DNA of 64,000 nt from GCA-2683135 sp964507445 (GTDB lineage: Bacteria > Planctomycetota > GCA-002687715). Numbering within the stretch: position 1 is the first letter of the stretch; the number at the start of each line of letters is the position of its first letter. Positions 45,070 through 54,722 of the stretch are shown piece by piece. Under the pieces are notes generated by a model. The model saw only the letters and a list, made by a program, of their open reading frames with translations, was not told the origin of the DNA and did not search any database. The stretch covers positions 186,001 to 250,000 of the forward strand of contig CAZDQF010000001.1 of NCBI GenBank assembly GCA_964507445.1, read 5' to 3'. The position numbers were made by a program, and so were the translations under genes.

Positions 45070-45864
45070 TCAGGTCCCTCGTCGCGGAGGCTCGGCGAAG
45101 TGCCCATCCACGGGAGACGACGCCGAACCGTAGAGACGCTGCGGGATGCGGCCGGCCAGGGCGGCCGACCGGCCCGCCCGACAGGCGTCCCGCATGGCCT
45201 CCGCCATGAGCACGGGCTTGTCGGCGCATGCCACGGCGGTGTTCAGCAGGACACCGTCGACCCCGAGCTCCATGGCCACTGCCACGTCAGAGGCGGTGCC
45301 GACGCCGGCGTCGACGATGACGGGGACGGAGACCGCGTCGAGGATCATGCGGATATTGCCCGGGTTGAGGATCCCGCGGCCGGAGCCGATAGGCGACCCC
45401 GCGGGCATCACCGCCGACACCCCCGCGTCCTCCAGGCGACGTGCCAGGATCGGATCATCGGTGGTGTAGACGAGGACGTTGAACTCCTCCCCTACGAGCG
45501 CCTGGGCGGCCTCCAGGGTGGCGACGGGATCTGGCAGCAACGTGGCCTCGTCCCCGAGCACCTCGAGCTTCACCCAGTCCGAGAGCCCCGCTTCACGGCC
45601 CAGGCGAGCCGTCCGGAGTGCGTCCTCCACCGTGTAACAGCCAGCGGTGTTGGGGAGCAGGGCGATGGCATCGCGATCGATGTAGTCCAGGATCGTGGGC
45701 CCGCTGGACCCGCTTAGATCGATCCGCCTGACGGCGAGGGTGACCAGCTCCGTCTGCGCGGCTTGATGAGCGGCGCGCATGACCTCCAGGGAAGGGTACT
45801 TCCCCGTGCCCAGAATCAACCGGGATGAGAAGGACCGGTCCGCGATCTTCAGTGGGTCGTTCAT
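45070..45864 (-). CDS. thiG: Thiazole synthase ThiG
   Basis: The 264-residue product matches ThiG. RLILGTGKYPS is near residue 18, TLAVRRID follows, the Schiff-base Lys lies in WVKLEVLGD, and VMPAGSPIGSGRGI, VDAGVGTASDVAVAMELG and LLNTAVA form the phosphate-binding side. It makes the thiazole phosphate of thiamin from 1-deoxyxylulose 5-phosphate, dehydroglycine and the sulfur of ThiS thiocarboxylate. I chose the ATG at 45864, eight bases after the thiS stop; a TTG eight codons earlier would overlap thiS. thiF, thiH or thiO are not in the window. Confidence 0.95.
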   Translation of the reverse strand: MNDPLKIADRSFSSRLILGTGKYPSLEVMRAAHQAAQTELVTLAVRRIDLSGSSGPTILDYIDRDAIALLPNTAGCYTVEDALRTARLGREAGLSDWVKLEVLGDEATLLPDPVATLEAAQALVGEEFNVLVYTTDDPILARRLEDAGVSAVMPAGSPIGSGRGILNPGNIRMILDAVSVPVIVDAGVGTASDVAVAMELGVDGVLLNTAVACADKPVLMAEAMRDACRAGRSAALAGRIPQRLYGSASSPVDGHFAEPPRRGT

Positions 45865-45871
45865 GTTGTCC

Positions 45872-46072
45872 TCAACCTCCGCCGACAAAGCCGACGATCT
45901 CCAGTCGGTCGCCGTGGCGGAGCGCTTCTTCTTCGTGCCGCGCGGTCGGGACCACGGCGCCGTTCAACTCCACGGCGACGACGCGCTCTCCCAGCTCGAG
46001 CGAGGCGAGGAGGTGCGCCACGGTGAGCCCGGCTTCCTCCTCCCGTTCGATCCCATTGACGACGATGGTCAT
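45872..46072 (-). CDS. thiS: Sulfur carrier protein ThiS
   Basis: The 66-residue product has the ubiquitin-like ThiS pattern: MTIVVNGIEREEE, HLLASLELGERVVAVELNG, and a DRLEIVGFVGGG end. The C-terminal Gly-Gly is adenylated and thiocarboxylated, then donates sulfur to ThiG. An extra third Gly follows the usual pair. Its ATG overlaps the stop of the NtrC-type regulator by four bases, so translation of the two is coupled, an unusual link between a two-component system and thiamin synthesis. Confidence 0.93.
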   Translation of the reverse strand: MTIVVNGIEREEEAGLTVAHLLASLELGERVVAVELNGAVVPTARHEEEALRHGDRLEIVGFVGGG

Positions 46073-47475
46073 GGCTCCAGCTCTCCCTGATCGTTGCGCA
46101 TCTTCTCGACCCTGTATTGCAGCGCGCGTCGTGTCATCCCGAGGGTGCGCGCCGTGCGGCTCAGGTTCCCCCCGCAGCGATCGAGGGCCGAGATGATCAA
46201 CTCCCGCTCGAGGCGATGGAGGGTGAGGCCGGTGTCGAAGAGCCTATCCAGGACCTGATCCACGGCGCCGTGGCGGTCTCCTCCCCCGACCTGGAGCAGG
46301 AGATCGTCTTCCTCAATCCGCTCGCCCTGACAAAGGACGACGGCTCGTTCGACGCAGTTCTCCAGCTCGCGGACGTTGCCGGGCCAGGAGTAGGACTTGA
46401 GGCGGTCCTCGGCTCCTCGCCCGAAACCGTCGATCCTGCGCGAGTTCTCATCGCAGAAACGACGTAGGAAATGACGCGCCAGTGGCATCACATCCGAGGC
46501 CCGATCTCTCAGGGGCGGGATGTCCACGGGGATGACGTTGAGCCTGTAGAAGAGGTCCTCGCGAAACTCGCCGGACTTGACCATGGCGGCCAGGTCCCGA
46601 TGAGTGGCGGCGACGACCCGGACGTCCACGGGTACAGCGCCGTTGCCCCCCACCGGGTCCACCTCCCGCTCTTGCAGCGTTCGGAGCAGCTTGGGTTGCA
46701 TGGGGAGCGGCAGCTCACCGATCTCATCGAGCAGGATGGTGCCGCCAGCGGCGGCCACGAAGCGCCCGTCCCGATCGGAGACGGCGCCGGTGAACGCGCC
46801 CTTTACATGACCGAAGAGCTCCGACTCGATGAGGTTCTCCGGGATGGCGGCACAGTTGACGGTCACGTATGGGCCCGCGTGTCTCGGGCTCTCGAGATGA
46901 ATGGCCCTCGCGATGAGCTCCTTGCCCGTCCCGCTCTCACCGGTGAGGAGGACCGTGGCCTGACTCTGGGACACCTGACTGACCCGCTCCAGGATGAGTC
47001 GCATCTGATCGGAGTCCCCGATCACGCTGACCTTGGCGCGTAGCGCGTCCACCGCGACCCGCAGGTCCTTGTTCTCGACCTCGAGGTCGCGGACGCGGAG
47101 GGCGCTCCGGAGCTTCACCGTCAGCTCCCCTGCGTCTACCGGCTTGGTGAGGAAGTCCCGGACGCCTTCGCGCATGGCGTCCACGGCCGTCTCCAGGGTG
47201 CCGAAGGCCGTGATGATGATGAACACGACGTCGGGCCAGGCCCGTTGCACCTCCCTGTAGAACTCGATGCCGTTCATGTCCGGCATGTTGAAGTCCGACA
47301 CCACCGCATGAAACGGTCCCCGCTGCAGCAACCTCAGCGCCTCGAGCGGGGCGTAAGCGGCGGTGGCGTGGAATCCCTCCAACTGCAACATGCTGCTGAG
47401 CATGTCGGCCTGGGTCCGGTCGTCGTCCACTACGAGGACGCGAGGCTGACTGTCGTGGGCCGGGGTCTGATCCAT
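46069..47475 (-). CDS. NtrC-type sigma54-dependent response regulator
   Basis: The 468-residue product has a receiver domain (Asp17-Asp18-Asp19 pocket, phosphoacceptor Asp61, Lys111). An AAA+ sigma54-activating domain has Walker A GESGTGKE (179-186) and GAFTGA (226-231), the loop that contacts sigma54. A Fis-type helix-turn-helix follows with LSRTARTLGMTRRALQYRVEK. It should activate sigma54 promoters when phosphorylated by the histidine kinase encoded 25 bases upstream. Its stop overlaps the thiS start. I found no convincing -24/-12 promoter in the window, so its targets are probably elsewhere. Confidence 0.93.
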   Translation of the reverse strand: MDQTPAHDSQPRVLVVDDDRTQADMLSSMLQLEGFHATAAYAPLEALRLLQRGPFHAVVSDFNMPDMNGIEFYREVQRAWPDVVFIIITAFGTLETAVDAMREGVRDFLTKPVDAGELTVKLRSALRVRDLEVENKDLRVAVDALRAKVSVIGDSDQMRLILERVSQVSQSQATVLLTGESGTGKELIARAIHLESPRHAGPYVTVNCAAIPENLIESELFGHVKGAFTGAVSDRDGRFVAAAGGTILLDEIGELPLPMQPKLLRTLQEREVDPVGGNGAVPVDVRVVAATHRDLAAMVKSGEFREDLFYRLNVIPVDIPPLRDRASDVMPLARHFLRRFCDENSRRIDGFGRGAEDRLKSYSWPGNVRELENCVERAVVLCQGERIEEDDLLLQVGGGDRHGAVDQVLDRLFDTGLTLHRLERELIISALDRCGGNLSRTARTLGMTRRALQYRVEKMRNDQGELEP

Positions 47476-47500
47476 GGGCGCCTCAATCTACCAAGGGCGG

Positions 47501-48799
47501 TCACCCAAAGCCCTTGCGGGGGAGGTCTATGGTGACCACGCACCCGCCCCCCTGGGCGGGAGAGGCGCTGATGGCCCCGCCGTGCGCCTCCACGAACGTA
47601 CGGGCCACGGTCATCCCCAACCCCATGGCGGTGTCTCGCGCGGCGAAGGACGGCTCGAAGATGCTGGTGAGATCCTCGGGGCCCATGACCTGCCCGGTGT
47701 CCCGGACCACGATACGGACCATGCGACCCCGACCCGAGAGGCGGATGCCCAGCTCCCCCCCCTCCATCTCCTCCATGGAGTCGATGGCGTTCCGGAGGAC
47801 CGCCGTGAAGACCTCGACGATCTTGTCCTTGTCGCCAGCGCAGGTGACGTCGCCTTCGTCCTTCCGCGAGATTCTGACGGCGCGGCTCTCCAGTTCGCCG
47901 GTGAAGGTCTGCAGGGCCTCGGTCATGGCGACGGCGGTGTCCACGGGGCCTACGACGAGGTCTCGCAGCCGGGCGAAGCGAACGAAGCTGTCCACGACCT
48001 TGCGGATCTTGCCCAGCTCGAGGTGAATCCGAGCATAGTCCTTCGGGCTCGGGGTCCCCTTGTCCCGTTCTCCCAGCTTCTGCATGTACTGCACGGACAA
48101 ACTGATGGCGTTCAGGGGATTGCGCACCTCATGGGCGATCCCGCCGGCGACCTCGCCGATGGCCCGGAGCCTGATGGACTTATCGTGTTCGGCGCGCGAG
48201 AGCCGGGTCTGGGCGCGGTCGAGGATGATGACCACAGCGGCCAGCACGTACATCCCCGCGGCGATGGCGCAGACGCCGAATACCACGAAGTTGGTCAGGT
48301 CCTGACGTTCGGCCGTGAGGGCCTCCACATCCAGGACCACCCAGACCCGCGCCGCCTCTTCGGGGGAGACGTTGTCCGGGAACAGAAAAGGAGCGGAGCG
48401 TCCCAGGTCGGGGCCACCCCTCTCCCCCAGTCCGGCGCTGCGCCACAGGCGCTCCCCGGACCAGCTCTCCACCTCGATACCGGCCAGCTCGCCGAAATCG
48501 AGGACCTCAAGTGGCAGGCGTGACTGGATCTCTCGCCAGGTCAGAGGGTTGTGCTGACCGTGACCTTGCCGTCGCCAGCCCTCGGGGCCCAGGTCCTCAG
48601 CCAGGGCTGACCAGGCTCGAACCAGCAGGTTGCGCACCACCGGGACCGACTCCCGACGCTTGAGGTTCAGGTCCCGTTCCCAGTTGCTGTCCATCCGTTG
48701 GCCGGCCATGCGAACGAATAGAAACACGGCTGCGAGGCCCGCAACCCCAACCAGTATCACAGCATAGGTGTACTTCCGTGACCGCCCTGACCTCGCCAT
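47501..48799 (-). CDS. Membrane sensor histidine kinase
   Basis: The 432-residue protein has two membrane helices (about 12-32 and 170-193) enclosing a periplasmic sensor of about 135 residues that I do not recognise. The kinase core has His223 in GIAHEVRNPLN, an N box in VLRNAIDSM, a G1 box in VRDTGQVMGPED and a G2 box in GLGMTVARTF. The NtrB/ZraS-like layout fits the sigma54 regulator it precedes. It is the first gene of the six-gene operon ending in the hexapeptide protein. The signal is unknown; a link to thiamin or sulfur supply is a guess from context. Confidence 0.9.
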   Translation of the reverse strand: MARSGRSRKYTYAVILVGVAGLAAVFLFVRMAGQRMDSNWERDLNLKRRESVPVVRNLLVRAWSALAEDLGPEGWRRQGHGQHNPLTWREIQSRLPLEVLDFGELAGIEVESWSGERLWRSAGLGERGGPDLGRSAPFLFPDNVSPEEAARVWVVLDVEALTAERQDLTNFVVFGVCAIAAGMYVLAAVVIILDRAQTRLSRAEHDKSIRLRAIGEVAGGIAHEVRNPLNAISLSVQYMQKLGERDKGTPSPKDYARIHLELGKIRKVVDSFVRFARLRDLVVGPVDTAVAMTEALQTFTGELESRAVRISRKDEGDVTCAGDKDKIVEVFTAVLRNAIDSMEEMEGGELGIRLSGRGRMVRIVVRDTGQVMGPEDLTSIFEPSFAARDTAMGLGMTVARTFVEAHGGAISASPAQGGGCVVTIDLPRKGFG

Positions 48800-48828
48800 G
48801 AGTTGCCTCCATGGGACCGGATGGGTCC

Positions 48829-48857
48829 TTGACGACGTCCCCTCACGCCGCTAACTT
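48829..48857 (+). promoter_or_regulatory. Sigma70-type promoter of the nusA operon
   Basis: TTGACG (48829-48834) and TAACTT (48852-48857) are 17 bases apart. Transcription would start near 48864, about 138 bases before the nusA ATG. The -35 box is identical to that of the tRNA promoter. Confidence 0.55.
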
Positions 48858-48906
48858 CTGGACGATTGTAAGCTGGGACGCCCCAAGGCGTTCGTGTGAT
48901 GAACGG

Positions 48907-48935
48907 GAAGTGGGGCTTACCCACTTTCTTTTTTT
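48907..48935 (+). terminator. Intrinsic terminator in the nusA leader (candidate attenuator)
   Basis: AAGTGGG (48908-48914) pairs perfectly with CCCACTT (48920-48926), with a five-base loop GCTTA and an added G-T pair. TCTTTTTTT follows. It points along + and lies between the promoter and nusA, with no plus-strand gene before it, so it could only stop leader transcripts. GTAAGC at 48868-48873 can pair with GCTTAC at 48915-48920, which spans the terminator loop. A second hairpin, ACGCC with GGCGT, lies at 48878-48891. Confidence 0.75.
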
Positions 48936-49001
48936 GGTCCGAGGGTCGGAAACGTGCGGCGGGCACGGTCCGGGCGTCGGGCGTGATGATTGGAGGCCGG
49001 G

Positions 49002-50243
<1,242 letters not shown>

Positions 50244-50263
50244 GAGAGAAGCCAGAGAGGTAG

Positions 50264-52894
50264 ATGGCCAAGATTCGCGTACATCAGCTAGCCAAAGAGC
50301 TGGGCATTGACTCCAAGGTGATCATCGCCGAGGCCGAGAAACACGGCATCGCGGTCAAGAACCACATGTCGTCGTTGCCTGACAGCGACGAGTTCATGCT
50401 CCGTGCCTTCTTGGAAGAGCTGAGACCGGTGGTCAAGGCGCCGCCGCCTCCCCCTCCCCCGCCCCCGCCACCGCCTCCTCCCCCGCCGCCGCCGCCGCCA
50501 ACCGAGGAGGAGCCGGAGGATGCTGCCCAGGTTGAACTCGAGCCCGCGGGGGTGTCCCACGGGACCATGGCCGAGGCCACAGGATCGGAAGCCGCCGCGC
50601 TGGAGGCAGAGCCTGCGGCGCCGCGTGCGGTGGTCGCCCGGCGACCCGGGGACCCGGCCGAGCCCGAGCCCACGGAGGTCTCGGATGCTGACGCTCCGAC
50701 GGAGGACGGCTCCGACCAGTCCCCGGCCGAAGTCACGGCCAAGCCCGGAGCGCCGGTGCCCGGTGTCACGGCGGTGCCCTCGGCCACGGCCAAGCCCCCT
50801 TCCGCGGACAAGTTGGTCCAGCGCCAGCCCACGGTGCAGCGTCGCCAGGGCGAGATCCTGGGACGGCGGGAATTGCCGCCGCAACAGCGCCCTCAGCCGG
50901 GGACGTTCAACCGCGGAGCTCCCGGGGCCGGCGGAGGCGCTGGCTCCGGCTTGATCGCTACCCGTTCGGAGGGCGGGAAGCGGACGTTCGTCGTCGCCGG
51001 TCGCGGTAGAGGCGGCGGCAGAGGTGGCGCCGGCGGCGGCCGCGGTGGTCCGCGGACGTCTCGAGATCGCGAACGCCGCATGACGAAGCCTCGTCAGGTC
51101 GATCTCACCGCCATCACTCCGGACACCCTCACCGTCGAGATGCCCGTTACGCTCAAGGGGCTCTCGGAGAAGATGGGCGTCAAGGCGGCCATCCTGATCC
51201 AGACGTTGTTCAAGAACCACAGCAAGATGGTCAAGATGAACGACATGCTCGATAAGGAGACCGTCGAGCTCCTGGGCCTGGAGTACGCGTGCGAGATCAC
51301 GTGCGTCGAGAAGGAGGACATCGAGACGCGCGTCATCGACCGTCTCGAGGGCAGCTGGGAAGACACCGGCGAGAGCTCCGCTTCCCGTCCCCCGCTCGTC
51401 TCCTTCCTGGGCCACGTCGACCATGGCAAGACGTCCTTGCTGGACGCCATCCGCAAGACCAACATCGCCGGCCGCGAGCACGGTGGCATCACCCAGCACA
51501 TCGGCGCCAGCCGCGTGGAGTTGCCTGACGGCAAGTCCGTGGTGTTCGTGGACACCCCGGGTCACCAGGCCTTCACGGAGATGCGTGCTCGTGGAGCCCA
51601 GGTGACGGACGTGGTGGTCCTCGTGGTCGCGGCAGACGACGGGGTGATGCCCCAGACCAAGGAGGCCATCGCCCACGCCCGGGCCGCCGGCGTCCCCATG
51701 GTTGTGGCGTTGAACAAGGTCGACAAGGCCGACGCCAACACCCAGAAGGTCCGACAGGAGCTTGCGTCCGAGGGGCTGCAGGACGAGAGCTGGGGCGGCG
51801 ACACGATCATCTGCGAGGTCTCCGCCATCAACGGAACGGGGGTGGACAGCCTCCTGGAGTCGATCCTCCTCGAGGCCGAGGTGCTGGAATTGAAGGCCAG
51901 CCCGGAGCGCCCGGCGATCGCCACGGTGATCGAGGCGGAGCAGAGCAAGGGCGAGGGCAACGTGGCGCGCCTCGTCATCAACGACGGCACCCTTCACAAG
52001 GGCGACACCTTCGTCTGCGGCACGGCCCACGGGCGTATCCGCGCAATCAAGGGGCCAGGCCGCGTCTTCCTCACCGAGGCCGCGCCCTCCATGCCGGTGG
52101 AGATCACCGGCCTGGCGGAGCTCCCGGTAGCCGGGGACAAGCTGTATGTGCTCGAGAACCTCGACGAGGCCAAGGAGGTGGCGCAGCAACGCATGCAGTT
52201 GGCGCGGGAGAAGGAGATCGCCAAGGCCAGCCACGTCAGCCTCGAGAACCTCTTCGATCGTCTGGATGGTGACACCCTCAAGATCATCCTGAAGGTGGAC
52301 GTCACCGGCTCCCTGGAGGTGCTCAAGCGCGAGATCATGGGCCTCACCCACCCGGAGGTGAGCCCCGAGATCATCCACGCCGCCGTGGGGGGGATCACGG
52401 AGACCGACGTCACTCTGGCGGACGCGTCCGACGCGGTGATCCTCGGATTCCACATCTCCGCCGATATGGCGGCTCGTCGTCTCGCGGAACAGAAGGGCGT
52501 GGAGATCCGCATCTATCAGATCCTCTACAAGTTGATGGAGGAGTTGAAGGACGCGCTCGAAGGTCGGCTGGCACCCGAAGAGCGGGAGGTCATCGTCGGC
52601 GAGGCCGAGGTGCGCAAGACCTGGAAGGTCTCCCGGCTGGGCGTCATCGCCGGCTGCTACGTCAACAATGGTGTCATCACCCGGTCGTGCAAGGTGCGCG
52701 TGTCCCGTGGCGGTATCGTCGTCTTCGACAACGGCAGCCTGGCGTCGCTCAAGCGCGTCAAGGACGACGTGCGAGAGGTCAAGGAGGGCTTCGAGTGCGG
52801 AATCCTCGTCTCCGGGTACGACCAGATCCAGGAAGGTGATGTCATCACCGCCTTCGACATCGAGAAGATCAAGCGGAAGTTCGAGGACACCTGA
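50264..52894 (+). CDS. infB: Translation initiation factor IF-2
   Basis: The 876-residue product has an IF2N domain (residues 1-50) and a low-complexity linker with 20 consecutive prolines (60-79). A Gly/Arg-rich stretch near 240-270 and a second N domain follow. The G domain has GHVDHGKT, GITQHIGA, DTPGH and NKVDK, and C-terminal domains complete it. It brings initiator tRNA to the 30S subunit and promotes subunit joining. AGAGAGG precedes the ATG. The proline run should need EF-P for translation. It lies between nusA and ylxP as in many bacteria. Confidence 0.96.
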   Translation: MAKIRVHQLAKELGIDSKVIIAEAEKHGIAVKNHMSSLPDSDEFMLRAFLEELRPVVKAPPPPPPPPPPPPPPPPPPPPTEEEPEDAAQVELEPAGVSHGTMAEATGSEAAALEAEPAAPRAVVARRPGDPAEPEPTEVSDADAPTEDGSDQSPAEVTAKPGAPVPGVTAVPSATAKPPSADKLVQRQPTVQRRQGEILGRRELPPQQRPQPGTFNRGAPGAGGGAGSGLIATRSEGGKRTFVVAGRGRGGGRGGAGGGRGGPRTSRDRERRMTKPRQVDLTAITPDTLTVEMPVTLKGLSEKMGVKAAILIQTLFKNHSKMVKMNDMLDKETVELLGLEYACEITCVEKEDIETRVIDRLEGSWEDTGESSASRPPLVSFLGHVDHGKTSLLDAIRKTNIAGREHGGITQHIGASRVELPDGKSVVFVDTPGHQAFTEMRARGAQVTDVVVLVVAADDGVMPQTKEAIAHARAAGVPMVVALNKVDKADANTQKVRQELASEGLQDESWGGDTIICEVSAINGTGVDSLLESILLEAEVLELKASPERPAIATVIEAEQSKGEGNVARLVINDGTLHKGDTFVCGTAHGRIRAIKGPGRVFLTEAAPSMPVEITGLAELPVAGDKLYVLENLDEAKEVAQQRMQLAREKEIAKASHVSLENLFDRLDGDTLKIILKVDVTGSLEVLKREIMGLTHPEVSPEIIHAAVGGITETDVTLADASDAVILGFHISADMAARRLAEQKGVEIRIYQILYKLMEELKDALEGRLAPEEREVIVGEAEVRKTWKVSRLGVIAGCYVNNGVITRSCKVRVSRGGIVVFDNGSLASLKRVKDDVREVKEGFECGILVSGYDQIQEGDVITAFDIEKIKRKFEDT
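50441..50500 (+). repeat. Proline-codon run in infB
   Basis: Twenty successive CCN codons (a mix of CCG, CCC, CCT and CCA) encode residues 60-79 of IF-2. Mixed codon use suggests selection on the protein, not a recent DNA slippage repeat. Confidence 0.95.
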
Positions 52895-52933
52895 TCGTTC
52901 GGTTCACCGACGTCCCGTTCGTCCTCAGGTCGT

Positions 52934-53215
52934 ATGTACGTCGCCGTGATGCAGGTGGAGTTGGAGCTGCCCGGGGCCACCACCTTGAAGGAGCGCCGAA
53001 ACCTGCTCAACTCCCTGAAGAACCGGGTTCAAAACCGCTTCAAGGTGTCAGTCGCGGAGGTGGGTCCGGTGAGTCAGTACACGGCAGGGACCCTCGGCGT
53101 TGCGCTCGTCACTTCGGACCCGCGCCTCGCACGGGAGCGCGCAGAGAAGATCCTCCGGTACATGGAGAACGCGCCGGACACGCGCGTCACGGATCATCAG
53201 ACTGAGGTCATCTGA
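52934..53215 (+). CDS. YlxP-like DUF503 protein
   Basis: The 93-residue product fits DUF503. MYVAVMQVELELPGATTLKERR opens it, then LKNRVQNRFKVSVAEV, and a short strand-rich end. This protein is a frequent neighbour between infB and rbfA. B. subtilis YlxP has been linked with ribosome maturation, but its biochemical role is not settled. It starts 39 bases after infB and ends five bases before rbfA. Confidence 0.88.
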   Translation: MYVAVMQVELELPGATTLKERRNLLNSLKNRVQNRFKVSVAEVGPVSQYTAGTLGVALVTSDPRLARERAEKILRYMENAPDTRVTDHQTEVI

Positions 53216-53220
53216 CGACC

Positions 53221-53643
53221 ATGGCTTCCATCAAGATCAAACGCATCCAGGAGCAGATTCGAAAGAAGGCGGCGACCGTGCTGTCCCGGGACGTCTCGGA
53301 CCCGCGGCTGCGCTTGGTGACGGTGACTCGAGTGGAGGTCACTCGCGACCTGGGGCAGGCGACCATCTACTGGTCCACCCTCGAGGAGGGGGGCGCGCGG
53401 CGCACCATCGAACGCGGGCTCGAGGACGCGCGCGGTTGGGTGCAGCGCGAGGTGGCGCACATGCTCACCACACGAACCACGCCGGAAGTTCAGTGGAAGT
53501 TCGACCAGGCCATAGAAGGCATGGAGCGTATATCTCGCATTATCCGGGAGTCCCGGGCGGAGGACGACGAACGCGCTCGTGCCCGTGGGGAGCTGCCGGA
53601 GGACGGCGACGAAATCACTCCGGAAGACTCCCCCGAGCGGTGA
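53221..53643 (+). CDS. rbfA: 30S ribosome-binding factor RbfA
   Basis: The 140-residue product matches RbfA. An N-terminal helix KRIQEQIRKKAATVLS is followed by DPRLRLVTVTRVEVTRDLGQATIYW, and a KH-like core with VQREVAHMLTTRTTPEVQWKFD. An acidic tail of about 25 residues follows. RbfA binds the 30S subunit and helps 16S rRNA 5'-end maturation. It closes the nusA-infB-ylxP-rbfA block, and its stop overlaps the start of the GT9 gene (GTGA). Confidence 0.94.
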   Translation: MASIKIKRIQEQIRKKAATVLSRDVSDPRLRLVTVTRVEVTRDLGQATIYWSTLEEGGARRTIERGLEDARGWVQREVAHMLTTRTTPEVQWKFDQAIEGMERISRIIRESRAEDDERARARGELPEDGDEITPEDSPER

Positions 53644-54708
53644 CCGAGCCCGGCGAATTCAGCAAGATCGGGATCATCCGTCTCAGCGCCGTAGGCGACG
53701 TGATCGTGGCGCTGCCAGCCTTGGAGGCGTTGCGATCAACGTATCCGGACGCTCACATCAGCTGGATAGTGGAACGACGTGCGCGCAATATCCCCGACGG
53801 TCACCCCGCGATCGACGAGATCATTGAGTTCCCCAGGGAGCGCTGGATCGGATCGCGAGGCCGGTGGTTCGGTCGCTTGCGCGCGGCGCCTGAGATGATC
53901 CGCTTCCTGCGGGGGCTCCGTCGTCGACGATTCGACGCGACCGTGGACTTCCAGGGCAACCTGAAGAGCGGCCTGTGCACGCTCGCGTGTGGGGCCCCGG
54001 CGCGGTTCGGCTATGCCCGCTCGGAGTGCCGTGAACCGAATTACCTGTTCACCAATAGACGGCTGTCTCTGGACGGTCAGGCGATTCATCGCATCGATCG
54101 CGACTTGTTGCTGGCAGGCCAGCTGGGAGCCCGGCCCACCCCCGGCCTCCCCCGAGTCGCCTTCGAGGAGGACGACAAGGAGCCGGGCCGGCTGGCCGTG
54201 CCGCACCGGTGGCGATCCTGTGGTGGTGATGCACCCAGGGACCATCGACTTCATGCCCCACAAGAGGTGGTCTCTCGATTCGTACGCTGAGTTGGGACAG
54301 CGTCTCGTCCACGAGTTGAAGGTGCGGCTGTTGCTGTCCTGGGGCCCCGGCGAGAAGCCGATGACGGAGGAGATCGTGGCTGCCATGGACCATCCGGCGG
54401 AGTTGATTCCGGACACGCCGAGCATGAAGAGCCTTGGTTGCCTGCTCTCCCGTTCCGACCTGGTGATTGGCGGCGACACCGGTCCCGTGCACCTGGCATC
54501 CGTACTTGGGGTCCCTACGATCACGATCCTCGGGCCCACCGACAGCCGTCTCTACCACCCGTACGGGTATCCAGAGAGAGGGGTCCATGCTCCTCTGCCT
54601 TGCTCCCCCTGCAGGCAGCGCGACTGCGTGTCGCGGACCTGCCTGGAGATGGTCACGCCCAACGACGTCTTCGAGCAGGCCAGACGGGCCCTCGTTGGCC
54701 CGGAGTGA
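53640..54708 (+). pseudogene. Heptosyltransferase-like GT9 gene with a single-base frameshift
   Basis: The first part, from a GTG overlapping the rbfA stop, reads GIIRLSAVGDVIVALPALEAL, ISWIVERRA and VDFQGNLKSGL, the N-terminal half of ADP-heptose:LPS heptosyltransferases (GT9). Near 54205-54225 the match moves to the +1 frame. It then reads VVVMHPG, WSLDSYAELGQRL, and GDTGPVHLASVLGVPTITILGPTDS, the C-terminal half. The span is 1069 bases, which is 3n+1, so one extra base is enough to explain it. No slippery run is visible at the junction. It may be a sequencing error or a recently broken gene. If intact it would add heptose to the LPS core. Confidence 0.8.
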
Positions 54709-54722
54709 CGCCGCTGCGACGG

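Noticed and set aside
50288..52453. A 721-codon minus-strand open frame
   Set aside because: It is the antisense of infB, which is unmistakable.
54200..54235. Programmed ribosomal frameshifting in the GT9 gene
   Set aside because: There is no slippery heptamer, shifty stop codon or downstream hairpin that I can see; GT9 genes are not known to use it.
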